The notes below the pieces were generated by a model. It saw only the letters and a list, made by a program, of their open reading frames with translations, was not told the DNA's origin and did no database searches. Made by a program: the position numbers and the translations under genes. Below, piece after piece: positions 49,894 through 58,500 of a stretch of DNA of 64,000 bases. Positions within the stretch are counted from its first letter, which is position 1; the number at the start of each line of letters is the position of its first letter. Origin of the DNA: CAZYSK01 sp964649415 (GTDB lineage Bacteria > Chloroflexota > Anaerolineae > B4-G1); NCBI GenBank assembly GCA_964649415.1, contig CAZYSK010000023.1, positions 10,972 to 74,971 of the forward strand, in the 5' to 3' direction.

Positions 49894-50676
49894 GTGGAAC
49901 GCATACTGCTTGGCACATTTCAACGAGATATCAGACGACACTGTGATCTGGCCCGCGCCCACGGAGCGGGGCTGGAACTGCAGGTCTATGGCTACGACAC
50001 CGACCTGCTCGATGGTGACTGGCGCGCAGTGGTCGCCCAGCACCAGGCGTTGCTGCGCGACATAGAGGGCGACATCGCGATCCACGGCGCATTTCTCGAT
50101 CTGTCCCCTGCCAGTACGGACAAGCGGGTCGTGGCACTGACCCGTGAGCGCTACATGCTCAACCTGGACATCGCGGCAGAGCTGGGTGCGCGCAACGTCG
50201 TCTTCCATACCGACTTCATACCCGTGGTGCGCAAGCCCAGCTATCGCCCCGAGTGGACGAAGCGCCAGGTCGCGTTCTGGGAGCCGATGATCGAGGAAGC
50301 CGCTGCGCGCGGCGTGGTTATCGCACTGGAGAACATGTGGGAGCCAAACCCAGACGTGATCGGTGACGTACTGGACCAGGTGGACTCACCTCAACTGAGC
50401 GCATGTCTGGACGTCGGCCACGTCTATCTGTTCTCCGACTACCTGCCGCTGGGCGCGTGGATCGAGCGGCTGGAACACCGGCTGGTGCATTGCCACATGA
50501 ACAACCACCGCGGATTCTGCGACGAGCACCTGGCGCTCGATCTCCCCGGCGGGGTGATTGACTACAAGCGAGATGTCTTGCCGCTGCTGCACGGACTGCC
50601 TAAGCAGCCCTGCCTGGTGCTCGAGATGGACGAGATCGAGTACCTAGAGCACAGCCTGCGCTACCTGGAAAGCTGA
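49894..50676 (+). CDS. Sugar phosphate isomerase/epimerase-like TIM-barrel protein
   Basis: 260 residues from GTG at 49894, chosen for AAAGGAG six bases before; an earlier GTG (49819) overlaps the purB stop. AP_endonuc_2/xylose-isomerase-like barrel: VERILLGTFQRDIRRHCDLA, NLDIAAELGARNVVFHTDFI, RGVVIALENMWEPNPDVIGD (metal Glu), LSACLDVGHVYLFSDY (Asp/His ligands) and HRLVHCHMNNHRGFCDEHLA. Family members isomerise sugars or cleave AP sites; this one's substrate is unknown. Confidence 0.82.
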   Translation: MERILLGTFQRDIRRHCDLARAHGAGLELQVYGYDTDLLDGDWRAVVAQHQALLRDIEGDIAIHGAFLDLSPASTDKRVVALTRERYMLNLDIAAELGARNVVFHTDFIPVVRKPSYRPEWTKRQVAFWEPMIEEAAARGVVIALENMWEPNPDVIGDVLDQVDSPQLSACLDVGHVYLFSDYLPLGAWIERLEHRLVHCHMNNHRGFCDEHLALDLPGGVIDYKRDVLPLLHGLPKQPCLVLEMDEIEYLEHSLRYLES

Positions 50677-50805
50677 TCCTGCCGCACGCGGCCCATTGGC
50701 GAGGACGGACGGCACCCACACGCCGCCCTTCTCCCCACCCTGCCCGCGCACACCCCTGGAGCTATCCCGTGCCACGATCACGCACCTCGCTGCACAGGGC
50801 CTAGC

Positions 50806-50834
50806 TTGACGCCCGTGTGCACCTGTGATACCAT
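50806..50834 (+). promoter_or_regulatory. Promoter for the DUF554 gene
   Basis: TTGACG (50806-50811), 17-base spacer, TACCAT (50829-50834) with a TGA extended -10. Downstream, before the gene, two CATCGGAATGGCG / CATCAGAATGACGC repeat-like hairpin halves occupy about 50850-50892. Confidence 0.5.
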
Positions 50835-50920
50835 CGCGCCATCAGCACGGCGTGTCATCGGAATGGCGTGTCATCAGAATGACGCGCCATTACTCTTAGC
50901 CGCAAGCGGAAAGGAATCCC

Positions 50921-51652
50921 ATGATCGGCACAGGTACCCTGATCAACGTAGTCACCGTCCTGGTAGGCGGGGCACTGGGCATGCTGCTGGGCGGTCGCCT
51001 GCCGGAAAGGATGCGCGAGACGATCATGCACGGCCTGGGGCTCTTGACGCTCATCATCGGCATCCAACTCTCCTTCGAGACCGACAACATCCTCATCGTC
51101 CTGGCCAGCCTCCTGCTGGGAGGCATCGCCGGGGAATGGCTGCGCATCGAGAGCCACATCAATCAACTGGGCCGCTGGCTCGAACACAAGACCTCCGGAA
51201 AGGACGGCCCCGCGCACTCCGGCCCGCCACTGGACGGTGCCCGGTCGGGCAAATCCCGGTTCAGCCACGCCTTTCTGACGGCAAGCCTCGTGTTCTGCGT
51301 CGGCCCGATGACGGTCTTGGGATCCATCCAGGACGGTCTGACCGGTGACTACACGCTGCTGGCGGTCAAGGCGGCGTTGGATGGGTTCGCGGCCCTGGCC
51401 TTCGCATCTACGTTGGGATCTGGCGTGCTCTTTTCCGCTCTCACGGTGCTGGTCTATCAAGGAGCGCTGACGCTGGGCGCGGGTTGGGCCAGCGCGGTTC
51501 TGACCGATCCGATGGTCGCCGAGATGAGTGCTACCGGGGGCGCGCTGATGCTGGCGCTGGGGTTGGGCCTTCTCGATATCAAGCAGATCCGCGCCGGCAA
51601 TCTCCTGCCCGCCATCGCCATAGCGCCAATCATCGTGGCGATCGTGAAGTAG
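50921..51652 (+). CDS. DUF554 family membrane protein
   Basis: 243 residues, ATG at 50921 after AAAGGA. DUF554 (YdfK-type) proteins have about six to seven helices and no established function. Visible: GTGTLINVVTVLVGGALGML, MHGLGLLTLIIGIQLSFETD, GGIAGEWLRIESHINQLGRW, AFLTASLVFCVGPMTVLGSI, SALTVLVYQGALTLGAGWAS and the closing ALGLGLLDIKQIRAGNLLPA. The length fits the family. It is followed by a strong terminator hairpin. Confidence 0.9.
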   Translation: MIGTGTLINVVTVLVGGALGMLLGGRLPERMRETIMHGLGLLTLIIGIQLSFETDNILIVLASLLLGGIAGEWLRIESHINQLGRWLEHKTSGKDGPAHSGPPLDGARSGKSRFSHAFLTASLVFCVGPMTVLGSIQDGLTGDYTLLAVKAALDGFAALAFASTLGSGVLFSALTVLVYQGALTLGAGWASAVLTDPMVAEMSATGGALMLALGLGLLDIKQIRAGNLLPAIAIAPIIVAIVK

Positions 51653-51742
51653 GGCACGGGACGCGATACGCACGACAGGTGCGAATGAGTTCCGCGTCCT
51701 TCAAGCGGCGTGAGGCTACGATCCGTGCCCGGCGCCCGGCTG

Positions 51743-51774
51743 GACCTGACGGGTTTCGGAAGACCCGTCAGGTC
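51743..51774 (+). terminator. Hairpin before rpmH
   Basis: 12-bp perfect stem (GACCTGACGGGT 51743-51754 with ACCCGTCAGGTC 51763-51774), loop TTCGGAAG, followed by TATTCTGATTT. It separates DUF554 transcription from the rpmH promoter, which starts ten bases later. Confidence 0.75.
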
Positions 51775-51783
51775 TATTCTGAT

Positions 51784-51812
51784 TTGACCGTTAATGCTGC
51801 TTATTGTATAAT
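51784..51812 (+). promoter_or_regulatory. Consensus promoter of the rpmH-rnpA operon
   Basis: TTGACC (51784-51789), 17-base spacer, TATAAT (51807-51812). Confidence 0.88.
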
Positions 51813-51826
51813 GGCGCGGATGTTAA

Positions 51827-51847
51827 CAATCGGCCATGCGCCGATTG
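51827..51847 (+). other. Leader hairpin before rpmH
   Basis: CAATCGGC (51827-51834) pairs with GCCGATTG (51840-51847) around CATGC. It lies in the 5' leader just ahead of the GGGAGGA ribosome-binding site; it could influence rpmH translation. Confidence 0.45.
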
Positions 51848-51869
51848 CTAGCCGTTAGAGGGAGGATAG

Positions 51870-52070
51870 ATGCCAAAGCGAACATATCAACCTAAGAAAC
51901 GCAAGCGTATGCGCACCCACGGGTTCCGGGCCCGTATGGCCACATCAAGCGGACGGAAGGTAATCAAGTCACGGAGGAACAAGGGCCGACGGCGACTGAG
52001 CGTGCGACGAGAGTGGGCCAAGAAGCTGAACTGGAAAGAAAGCTCACAGCGTCCACGGCGCCGAGGCTAG
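51870..52070 (+). CDS. rpmH: Ribosomal protein L34
   Basis: 66 residues, ATG after AGGGAGGATAG. Standard L34 core KRTYQPKKRKRMRTHGFRAR and RKVIKSRRNKGRRRLSV. L34 is usually 44-47 residues; the extra C-terminal tail (EWAKKLNWKESSQRPRRRG) is a lineage-type extension. It heads the origin-proximal rpmH-rnpA-yidD-yidC-jag order. Confidence 0.97.
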   Translation: MPKRTYQPKKRKRMRTHGFRARMATSSGRKVIKSRRNKGRRRLSVRREWAKKLNWKESSQRPRRRG

Positions 52071-52211
52071 CTCACGGTGCGAAGCGGAGCATGTGGCAAG
52101 GGAATGGACACGGGGACCGCGCTCCTACGCGCTGGTGTACCAGACGGAGGCGTTCCCGGCGGTCTGGGCCGAGCCACATGCCCTGTTTTTGCATTGGAAC
52201 CGAGGCCGGTG

Positions 52212-52604
52212 ATGGAGCGGCAAATACGGCTGCGACGCGAGAGCGACGTGCGACGGGTATACCATGAGGGACGATCGTGGGCACACAGCTTGCTGGTACT
52301 CGTGGCACGGTCCAACGATCTCGCATTCAGCCGCGTGGGCGTCACAGCCAGCCGGCGCGTCGGCGGTGCGGTGGCGCGGAACCGCGCGAAGCGGCTGCTG
52401 CGCGAAGCCGCGCGACACCTCTATCACCAGTTCGAAACCGGGTGGGACGTGATGTTGATCGCACGGTCTCCCATCCTCAAGGTAAAGGAGCCACAGGTCG
52501 AGCGAGCACTGGCTTCGCTCCTGAGGCGGGCCGGAATGAGCGCGCAGCACGTGGTCCTGAATCATCAAGCCCCAGGTCTCAGGCTGGAGAAGCCGAAGGC
52601 CTGA
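52212..52604 (+). CDS. rnpA: Ribonuclease P protein component
   Basis: 130 residues from ATG at 52212 (MERQIRLRRESDVRRVYHEG); an upstream in-frame extension to 52077 is unlike the family. The P protein assists the RNase P RNA in tRNA 5' maturation. RNR motif GGAVARNRAKRLLREAARHL, preceded by FSRVGVTASRRVG and followed by GWDVMLIARSPI. It starts 141 bases after the rpmH stop in the same operon. Confidence 0.95.
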   Translation: MERQIRLRRESDVRRVYHEGRSWAHSLLVLVARSNDLAFSRVGVTASRRVGGAVARNRAKRLLREAARHLYHQFETGWDVMLIARSPILKVKEPQVERALASLLRRAGMSAQHVVLNHQAPGLRLEKPKA

Positions 52605-52667
52605 TCCTTGGAACCCCGGACATTGGTAATCCGACGGATGGCTGCAGGAAAAGAGAAGACGTAAGGG

Positions 52668-52895
52668 ATGAAAGTCGTTCTTCTAGGTGCGATTCGCCTG
52701 TATCAAGCAACGTTTTCGCGGGTGCTTCCTCCCACCTGTCGTTTCTTTCCCTCCTGCTCGCAGTATGGATATGAGGCCATCGCCCGTTACGGGGTCTGGC
52801 GCGGTGGCTGGCTGGCGATCAAACGCGTCGCACGCTGCCACCCATTCAACCCGGGAGGATATGACCCTGTACCCGAATTAGAGGAGGATAGGTAA
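52668..52895 (+). CDS. yidD: Membrane protein insertion efficiency factor YidD
   Basis: 75 residues. Motifs: IRLYQATFSRVLPPTCRFFP, SCSQYGYEAIARYGVWRGGW and CHPFNPGGYDPVP, all diagnostic of YidD. It lies between rnpA and yidC as in most bacteria, though here a PQQ-repeat gene has come between it and yidC. The stop directly abuts the TTG of that gene. Confidence 0.96.
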   Translation: MKVVLLGAIRLYQATFSRVLPPTCRFFPSCSQYGYEAIARYGVWRGGWLAIKRVARCHPFNPGGYDPVPELEEDR

Positions 52896-54035
52896 TTGAA
52901 GCAATCCTGGATACAGCGCTGGCCCATCACACTGGTGGTGTTGTCGGTGCTGCTGATGAGTGTAAGCGGCTGCGCAGGCGGCGCTCGGCCTATGAGCTGG
53001 ACAGGGCTGACGGTTGTAGATGAGATGGTGTACGCCCCCGACCTGGAGCAGTTTAGAGTGCTGAACGCGGCCGATGGCGAGCCCGTGTGGGTTTTCCCCA
53101 AGAGCACGGAGGATGAAAGGCGCGGGGTTTTCTACGTCACTCCGGCAGTGGATGAGAAACACGTCATCGTGGCCTCGCAAGTGCCCGCCAGCGGGTTCTT
53201 CAGCCAGGCCAAGAACGTCGTCTGGGCGCTGGAGCGTGACACCGGCACTCTGCTGTGGCGCTTCGATGAAGCCGGTGGACAATACGTCGAAGGTGGTGTG
53301 GTGGGCGGCGGGCTGTTCATCATCGGCAACAGCGACGGCAACGTCTACGCGCTGGACGTGGAGACCGGGACGCCGAGGTGGGTTTTCGAGACTGGGCACC
53401 GCGTGTGGGCTACCCCGCTCATCGTCTCAGACACCGTTTACGTCGGCTCCATGGACCGCCATCTGTACTCGCTGAACCTGTCGGACGGGCAAGTGCAGTG
53501 GGATTTCTCCACCCTGGGCGCTTTCGCCAGCGAACCGGCGATGTGGAACGACACGCTCTACATCGGTGCTTTCGACGACAAGCTCTACGCGGTAGACGCC
53601 CTGACAGGAGCGGAGCGCTGGCACTTTGCGGGCGAGAACTGGTTTTGGGGCGACGTCGCGGTGCACGACGGAACCATCTACGCAACCGACGTGAACGGCA
53701 ACGTCCACGCGGTGGATGCCGAAACCGGTGAACAGATATGGCATCAAGCGCTGGACGCGCCACTCCGGGCGGGGCCGGTGTTGACCGAGGATGGCAGTCA
53801 GATGTTCGTGGGTAGCGAGAACGGCACCCTATATGCAATGGACACGAGCGACGGCTTCGTCATGTGGCGCGCTGAGAACGACAAGGCGCAGATACTCTCG
53901 CCGCCGGTGGTGAGCGGCTCAAACGTGTACGTAGCGCTGCTCTACGGAGAGGCCCGGATACAAGCGCTCCACGTAGACAACGGACGTGAGATCTGGGTCC
54001 ACCCGCCCGCGGTTGAAGCTGCGGCCAACGAATGA
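52896..54035 (+). CDS. PQQ-like beta-propeller lipoprotein (BamB-like)
   Basis: 379 residues from TTG at 52896 with GAGGAGG nine bases upstream, zero spacing to yidD. Signal peptide with lipobox (VLLMSVSGCAGG). At least seven propeller blades of the PQQ type, each with xGxxxWxF-like ends: LLWRFDEAGG, PRWVFETG, VQWDFSTLG, ERWHFAGENWFW, QIWHQALDA, VMWRAENDK, EIWVHPP. It resembles the BamB scaffold, but no outer-membrane BAM genes are near. Position between yidD and yidC suggests a link to membrane-protein insertion or secretion (inference). Confidence 0.88.
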   Translation: MKQSWIQRWPITLVVLSVLLMSVSGCAGGARPMSWTGLTVVDEMVYAPDLEQFRVLNAADGEPVWVFPKSTEDERRGVFYVTPAVDEKHVIVASQVPASGFFSQAKNVVWALERDTGTLLWRFDEAGGQYVEGGVVGGGLFIIGNSDGNVYALDVETGTPRWVFETGHRVWATPLIVSDTVYVGSMDRHLYSLNLSDGQVQWDFSTLGAFASEPAMWNDTLYIGAFDDKLYAVDALTGAERWHFAGENWFWGDVAVHDGTIYATDVNGNVHAVDAETGEQIWHQALDAPLRAGPVLTEDGSQMFVGSENGTLYAMDTSDGFVMWRAENDKAQILSPPVVSGSNVYVALLYGEARIQALHVDNGREIWVHPPAVEAAANE

Positions 54036-54059
54036 GAAAACAGTAAAGGGAAATCGATC

Positions 54060-54824
54060 GTGTTTGATCCTATCGCCTATTTTTTCGCCAACGTTTTGCT
54101 GCTCCTGTACAAATTCCTGGGGAATCAGACGGTTTGGGCAATCGCCGTTTTGACCCTCCTGATCAACCTGCTCGTCCTGCCACTGACGCTGCGACAGCAA
54201 AAGTCGTCGCGCAAGATGCAGGAATTCCAGCCTGAGATTGAGAAGCTGCAGAAGAAGTACGCCAAAGACAAGGAACGGCTGTCCCAGGAGCAGATGAAGC
54301 TGTACAAGGAAGCAGGTATCAACCCCATGGCAGGATGCCTGCCGCTCCTGATCCAGATGCCGATCTGGTTCGGCCTCATCGGGGCCATCAGGTATTGCAT
54401 ACCCTCCACGCCGTTTGAGCTGTTTCGGTTCTCCCAACACATCTACAAATGGCTGCCCGGCGTCGTGGGACTCGTCCCGCTGCAGAGCACGTTCTTGGGA
54501 ATGGATCTGGGACAGCCCCCCAACCCGGTTCAGTGGTGGTCATACTCTCTGCCCATCCTGGTCCTGGCCACGTCCTGGCTGCAGCAGAAGCTGCTGACCC
54601 CGCCCAGTGTCGGCGATGACCAATCGCAGGCAGCCACGATGAACCGGCAGATGCAGGTCATGATGCCACTGATGTTCATGTTCTTCACCCTGCAGTACGC
54701 GACGGGCCTTTCCATCTACTTCATTATCTCCAACGTGATTCGGCTGGTCCAGTACTTCCTTGTACAAAGAAGCCGAGACGGCGCAGAGGAGAAGGGGAAA
54801 GCTAAGGCCAAGGCTAAGACGTAA
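54060..54824 (+). CDS. yidC: Membrane protein insertase YidC
   Basis: 254 residues from GTG at 54060. Short YidC/Oxa1/SpoIIIJ type without the large periplasmic domain. Five membrane regions; TVWAIAVLTLLINLLVLPLT, the cytoplasmic coiled-coil-like hairpin KMQEFQPEIEKLQKKYAKDK, GINPMAGCLPLLIQMPIWFG and the closing MQVMMPLMFMFFTLQYATGL. Inserts proteins with or without Sec. The Lys-rich C-terminal tail (EEKGKAKAKAKT) may contact ribosomes. Confidence 0.95.
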   Translation: MFDPIAYFFANVLLLLYKFLGNQTVWAIAVLTLLINLLVLPLTLRQQKSSRKMQEFQPEIEKLQKKYAKDKERLSQEQMKLYKEAGINPMAGCLPLLIQMPIWFGLIGAIRYCIPSTPFELFRFSQHIYKWLPGVVGLVPLQSTFLGMDLGQPPNPVQWWSYSLPILVLATSWLQQKLLTPPSVGDDQSQAATMNRQMQVMMPLMFMFFTLQYATGLSIYFIISNVIRLVQYFLVQRSRDGAEEKGKAKAKAKT

Positions 54825-54869
54825 ACCCGAGTAGGACAGCGCGGAGTATGCTTTCGAGGAGCTTGGCAA

Positions 54870-55646
54870 ATGACGGAAAGAGAACGAGCAATAGAGGCAA
54901 CCGGAGAAAACGTTGACTCCGCGATCGTATCAGGCCTGAGACGCCTGGAACTTCAACGGGATGAGGTGGAGATCGAGGTGCTAGACGAGGGCAGCCGGGG
55001 AGTATTCGGGCTGGGAGCGCGAGCGGCACGCGTGCGACTGGCGCCCAAGCCGCAGGCCCAGGCCCGACCGGTCTCCGAGGCAGTTCCCGAACCGACGGCG
55101 CCGACCGCCCCACCGAAGAAGCAAGTCGCCGAGACGGCATTCGAGGAGCAGGCTGACCAGGTGGAGAGCGATGAAGCACACGCAGGCGAGGTAGCCAAGG
55201 GCGTGTTGCTGGAACTCCTGTCACTCATGGATATAGAGAAGGCCCAGGTTGACGTGCGCCATGCTGAACCTTCAGACGACGAAGGGGAAGCGCCGATGGT
55301 GCTCGATGTACACGGTCCCTCCACCGAGGTGCTGATCGGACGCCGTGGGACCACACTGGCCGCGCTACAGCGCATCACCCGGCTGATCGTGGGGCGAGAG
55401 CTGGCAGGTCGCGCATGGCTGGTGCTAGACGTGGATGGTTTCAAGGCACGCCGGGAGAAATCCCTCCGCCGGCTGGCGGACCGTCTCGCCGACCAGGCGG
55501 TCCGCACCCATCGCACGGCAGTCCTGGAGCCTATGCCGCCTCACGAGCGCCGCATCATCCACCTGGCATTGCGCGACCATCCTGAAGTGATCACGCAGAG
55601 CGTCGGGGAAGGGGACCGGCGCAAGGTCACCATCATCCCACGCTAA
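54870..55646 (+). CDS. jag: Jag/KhpB-type RNA-binding protein
   Basis: 258 residues. Jag_N domain about 1-50 (AIEATGENVDSAIVSGLRRL, IEVLDEGSRGVFGLGARAAR), a Pro/Glu-rich linker (about 55-105), KH domain about 105-175 (VLIGRRGTTLAALQRITRLI, the GxxG loop) and R3H about 190-255 (RTHRTAVLEPMPPHERRIIH). Directly follows yidC as usual; binds RNA and affects cell division and envelope functions in other bacteria. Confidence 0.95.
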   Translation: MTERERAIEATGENVDSAIVSGLRRLELQRDEVEIEVLDEGSRGVFGLGARAARVRLAPKPQAQARPVSEAVPEPTAPTAPPKKQVAETAFEEQADQVESDEAHAGEVAKGVLLELLSLMDIEKAQVDVRHAEPSDDEGEAPMVLDVHGPSTEVLIGRRGTTLAALQRITRLIVGRELAGRAWLVLDVDGFKARREKSLRRLADRLADQAVRTHRTAVLEPMPPHERRIIHLALRDHPEVITQSVGEGDRRKVTIIPR

Positions 55647-55776
55647 AGGCAGCTGGGTCGTGCAGGCTTGATCCGCCCAGCTGTCCTGCACGCCAGGGGC
55701 TACGCTGGAGGGAAAGGGACCACAGAGTCAGGGCAGTTGACCACCAGCGACACGGTGGTGAGGCGTCCGAAGAGAT

Positions 55777-55788
55777 CGTCACGTGACG
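55777..55788. other. CACGTG-centred palindrome, weak parS candidate
   Basis: Perfect 12-bp palindrome CGTCACGTGACG in the gap between jag and the PfkB gene, near parAB. The central CACGTG matches the core of bacterial parS, but the outer TGTTTC/GAAACA arms are not present. Confidence 0.3.
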
Positions 55789-55870
55789 CGATGCCCAGAC
55801 GAGCCACAGGCAAGACGCACACACCGGGGCTCCTATAACGCCAGCTCAACCCGGCCCTTTCCACAGCGCT

Positions 55871-56713
55871 ATGACATCCACCACTGAACTGGACTACGTG
55901 GTCATCGGCCACTTGACCCGCGACTTGACAAATGGCACGTTCACGATCGGCGGAACGGCTTCGTTCGCCGCGCGCACCGCGCGCGCGCTGGGATGTCGCG
56001 TCGGCGTCGTCACCAGCGCCAGCCACGACCTGGATGTGAGCCAGGTGCTGAATGGCGTCGCCATTGCTCGGTTCCCCGCCGAGAAGACGACGACGTTCAA
56101 GAACGTCTACACGCCCGATGGCCGCAGACAAGTGTTGCACGGTGTGGCAGAGACACTGGTGCCGGATATGGTTCCGGCAGACTGGCGGGCAGCGCTCGTC
56201 CACCTGGGGCCGGTGGCCCGAGAGTGCGCCCCAGAGCTGGCTCACGCCTTCGGCGATTCCTTCGTGGGTGTGACGCCCCAGGGGTGGATGCGGCGCTGGG
56301 ACCAGGACGGGAACGTGAGCTGTTGTGAGTGGGAGGAGACGGAGGAATTGCTCGCGCGTGCCGACGCGGTGGTGTTGAGCGAAGAGGACGTAGCAGGCGA
56401 TAGAGCGCTCGTGGCCCGGTACGCGGACCAGACCCACGTGTTGGTCATGACCCAGGGGGCAATGGGCTGCACCGTGTACACGGGTGGCCAGTCGCGCCAG
56501 TTCCCGGCACCGGCCGTGCGCGAGGTGGATCCCACCGGCGCGGGCGACGTCTTCGCGGCAGCCTTCTTCACATGGCTGCTGCGCACGGGCGACCCCTGGG
56601 CGGCGGCACGTTTTGCCAACTGCCTCGCGGCCCAATCGGTCACCCGGGCAGGACTGTCCAGCACACCGAGCCCAAACGAAGCCAACCGCTGCGCGCGGGA
56701 TCTCGGGGGGTAG
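55871..56713 (+). CDS. PfkB-family carbohydrate kinase
   Basis: 280 residues, ATG at 55871, weak ribosome-binding site. Ribokinase-like fold: start YVVIGHLTRDLTNGTFTIGG TA-type segment, TFKNVYTPDGRRQVL, ADAVVLSEEDVAGDRALVAR and the C-terminal PfkB signature DPTGAGDVFAAAFFTWLLRT containing the catalytic Asp and anion hole. Substrate (sugar or nucleoside) unknown. It separates jag from parA; stop to parA start is 10 bases. Confidence 0.87.
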   Translation: MTSTTELDYVVIGHLTRDLTNGTFTIGGTASFAARTARALGCRVGVVTSASHDLDVSQVLNGVAIARFPAEKTTTFKNVYTPDGRRQVLHGVAETLVPDMVPADWRAALVHLGPVARECAPELAHAFGDSFVGVTPQGWMRRWDQDGNVSCCEWEETEELLARADAVVLSEEDVAGDRALVARYADQTHVLVMTQGAMGCTVYTGGQSRQFPAPAVREVDPTGAGDVFAAAFFTWLLRTGDPWAAARFANCLAAQSVTRAGLSSTPSPNEANRCARDLGG

Positions 56714-56723
56714 GCAGACCACG

Positions 56724-57545
56724 ATGGCGACGATCACGTATGCATTGGCAAATCAGAAGGGCGGGGTGGGCAAGACCACCACGGCGGTGAACGTGGGGGC
56801 CTGCCTGGCGCAGTGGGGCCGACGCGTCCTGCTCGTGGACGCCGACCCCCAGGCGAACGCCACGTCCTCCCTGGGAACAGACAAACACACTGTGCCGCTC
56901 TCTACGTACGACCTGTTGGTGCGCGATACCCCATTGGCCCAAGTCGTCCAGCGGACGGGGCTTGCACAGCTTGATCTGGTCCCGGCGTCGCCGATGCTGG
57001 CCGGCGCGACGGTGGAGCTCGTCCAGATGCCGCAGCGGGAGTACCGGTTACAGCAGGCGCTGACCGCGCTGGGATCGAGCCAGGACGAAGGGGATGGGCC
57101 GGGGTACGACTACGTGCTGATTGACTGCCCGCCCAGCCTGGGCATCCTGACGGTGAACGCGCTGGCGGCCACCGACGGTGTGATCATCCCGGTGCAATGC
57201 GAGTACCTGGCACTGGAGGGCCTCTCGCAGCTGGCGCGCGCGATTGACTTGGTGCGTCGCGCGCTCAACCCGAACCTGCGGCTGCGGGGACTGGTGATGA
57301 CGATGTACGACGGGCGCACGACACTGTCGCGGCAGGTCGTCGAGGAGGTGCACCGGCACTTCCCCGGACGGGTGTTCAAGGCCATCATCCCGCGCAGCGT
57401 GCGCTTGAGCGAGGCCCCCAGTTATGGGGAATCCATCCTGTCCTACGCACCCCGTTCGGCGGGGGCGCAGGCCTACGCCGCGTTGACCCACGAGTTGCTG
57501 GCGGGCGACGGGCGTGCCGGCGGTCAGAATCCGGCACATTCCTGA
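56724..57545 (+). CDS. parA: Chromosome partitioning ATPase ParA (Soj)
   Basis: 273 residues from ATG at 56724. Deviant Walker A KGGVGKTTTAVNVGACLAQW (first Lys present), LLVDADPQANATSSLGTDKH (A'), DYVLIDCPPSLGILTVNALA (Walker B) and the C-terminal VFKAIIPRSVRLSEAPSYGE, all typical of chromosomal ParA. Works with ParB in origin segregation. Directly precedes parB. Confidence 0.97.
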   Translation: MATITYALANQKGGVGKTTTAVNVGACLAQWGRRVLLVDADPQANATSSLGTDKHTVPLSTYDLLVRDTPLAQVVQRTGLAQLDLVPASPMLAGATVELVQMPQREYRLQQALTALGSSQDEGDGPGYDYVLIDCPPSLGILTVNALAATDGVIIPVQCEYLALEGLSQLARAIDLVRRALNPNLRLRGLVMTMYDGRTTLSRQVVEEVHRHFPGRVFKAIIPRSVRLSEAPSYGESILSYAPRSAGAQAYAALTHELLAGDGRAGGQNPAHS

Positions 57546-57588
57546 AACCTGTCGGTTCCTGACTTATTAGTAACCGCGGAGGTGAGAC

Positions 57589-58446
57589 ATGTCACCACGC
57601 AAGAGTGGACTGGGCCGAGGATTGGAAGCCCTGATCCCCGTGGCCGAGGAGGGCGTGGCAGCGGCACAGGGCGTGGTCGAGGCACCCATCGCCTCCATCG
57701 CGCCTAACCCGCACCAGCCGCGCGCGCCGATCCGCGATCAAGACCTGGTGGAGCTGGCCGCCTCTATCGAGGAACACGGCGTCATCCAGCCGCTGGTCGT
57801 CACGACGGCACCCGACGGCTATCAGCTCATCGCCGGCGAGCGCCGCTGGCGCGCGGCCCGGCTGGCCGGGTTGGCCGTGGTGCCCATCGTCGTGAAGGAC
57901 GTGGCCCCCAGCGAGATGCTGGAACTGGCACTGGTCGAGAACCTCCAGCGCTCGGACCTGAACGCGCTGGAGGAGGCGATGGCGTACCGCCAGTTGACCG
58001 AGGAGTTCGGGCTCACGCAGGAGCAGATGGCGAAGCGGGTGGGCAAGAGCCGCGTTGCCGTGTCGAACACGCTGCGGCTGCTCAAGGCCAGCCGTGCAGT
58101 CCAGGAGGCCCTGCTGGCGGACAAGATCAGCGAGGGACACGCCCGGGCGCTCCTGGGCCTGGAGCAAGCCGAGGCGCAGGACGCGGCGCTGAAGACAGTC
58201 CTGAAGCGCGGGCTCAACGTGCGGCAGACAGAGGAGTTGGTGCGACGGCTGCTCGGCCAACACCGCGAGGAACAGAAGCCCGCGCCGGTTGCACCGGAGA
58301 CGCGGGCGCTGGAGTCACGCTTCCGCGAGGCACTGGGCACGAAGGTGAGCCTGACGCGCCGTGGCCAGCGCGGGCGCATCGTGATCTACTTCTACTCCGA
58401 CGAGGAACTGGACGCGATATACGGGCAGATCGTGGGGGAGGAGTAG
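57589..58446 (+). CDS. parB: Chromosome partitioning protein ParB (Spo0J)
   Basis: 285 residues, ATG at 57589 after GGAGGTGAG. N-terminal KSGLGRGLEALIP, then the CTPase motifs IAPNPHQPR and LIAGERRWRAARLAGLAVVP with LVENLQRSDLNALEEAMAYR, the HTH around LTQEQMAKRVGKSRVAVSNT, and the C-terminal dimerisation end RGQRGRIVIYFYSDEELDAI. Length is normal. parS sites were not confidently found. Confidence 0.97.
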   Translation: MSPRKSGLGRGLEALIPVAEEGVAAAQGVVEAPIASIAPNPHQPRAPIRDQDLVELAASIEEHGVIQPLVVTTAPDGYQLIAGERRWRAARLAGLAVVPIVVKDVAPSEMLELALVENLQRSDLNALEEAMAYRQLTEEFGLTQEQMAKRVGKSRVAVSNTLRLLKASRAVQEALLADKISEGHARALLGLEQAEAQDAALKTVLKRGLNVRQTEELVRRLLGQHREEQKPAPVAPETRALESRFREALGTKVSLTRRGQRGRIVIYFYSDEELDAIYGQIVGEE

Positions 58447-58466
58447 AGACGCAAGATCTTGCGTCT
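58447..58466 (+). terminator. Perfect 20-bp palindrome after parB
   Basis: AGACGCAAGATCTTGCGTCT begins on the base after the parB stop. Same family as the hairpin after the LCP gene (10033-10054). A TTGCGTATTGCGTG sequence follows. Confidence 0.6.
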
Positions 58467-58500
58467 GTGTTGCGTATTGCGTGAGGTGTAGGGGTAGACT

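Noticed and set aside
51653..51869. Origin of replication upstream of rpmH
   Set aside because: No dnaA gene and no cluster of TTATCCACA-type boxes is visible; the region holds a terminator, a promoter and a leader hairpin.
55777..55788. parS site
   Set aside because: Only the CACGTG core of TGTTTCACGTGAAACA is matched; kept as a low-confidence palindrome, not called parS.
55700..56737. Long minus-strand reading frame opposite the PfkB gene
   Set aside because: It mirrors the codon structure of the plus-strand PfkB gene, has no recognisable motif and no ribosome-binding site. The same reasoning removed the long opposite-strand frames over clpC, xpt, the MttB genes and the amidohydrolase.
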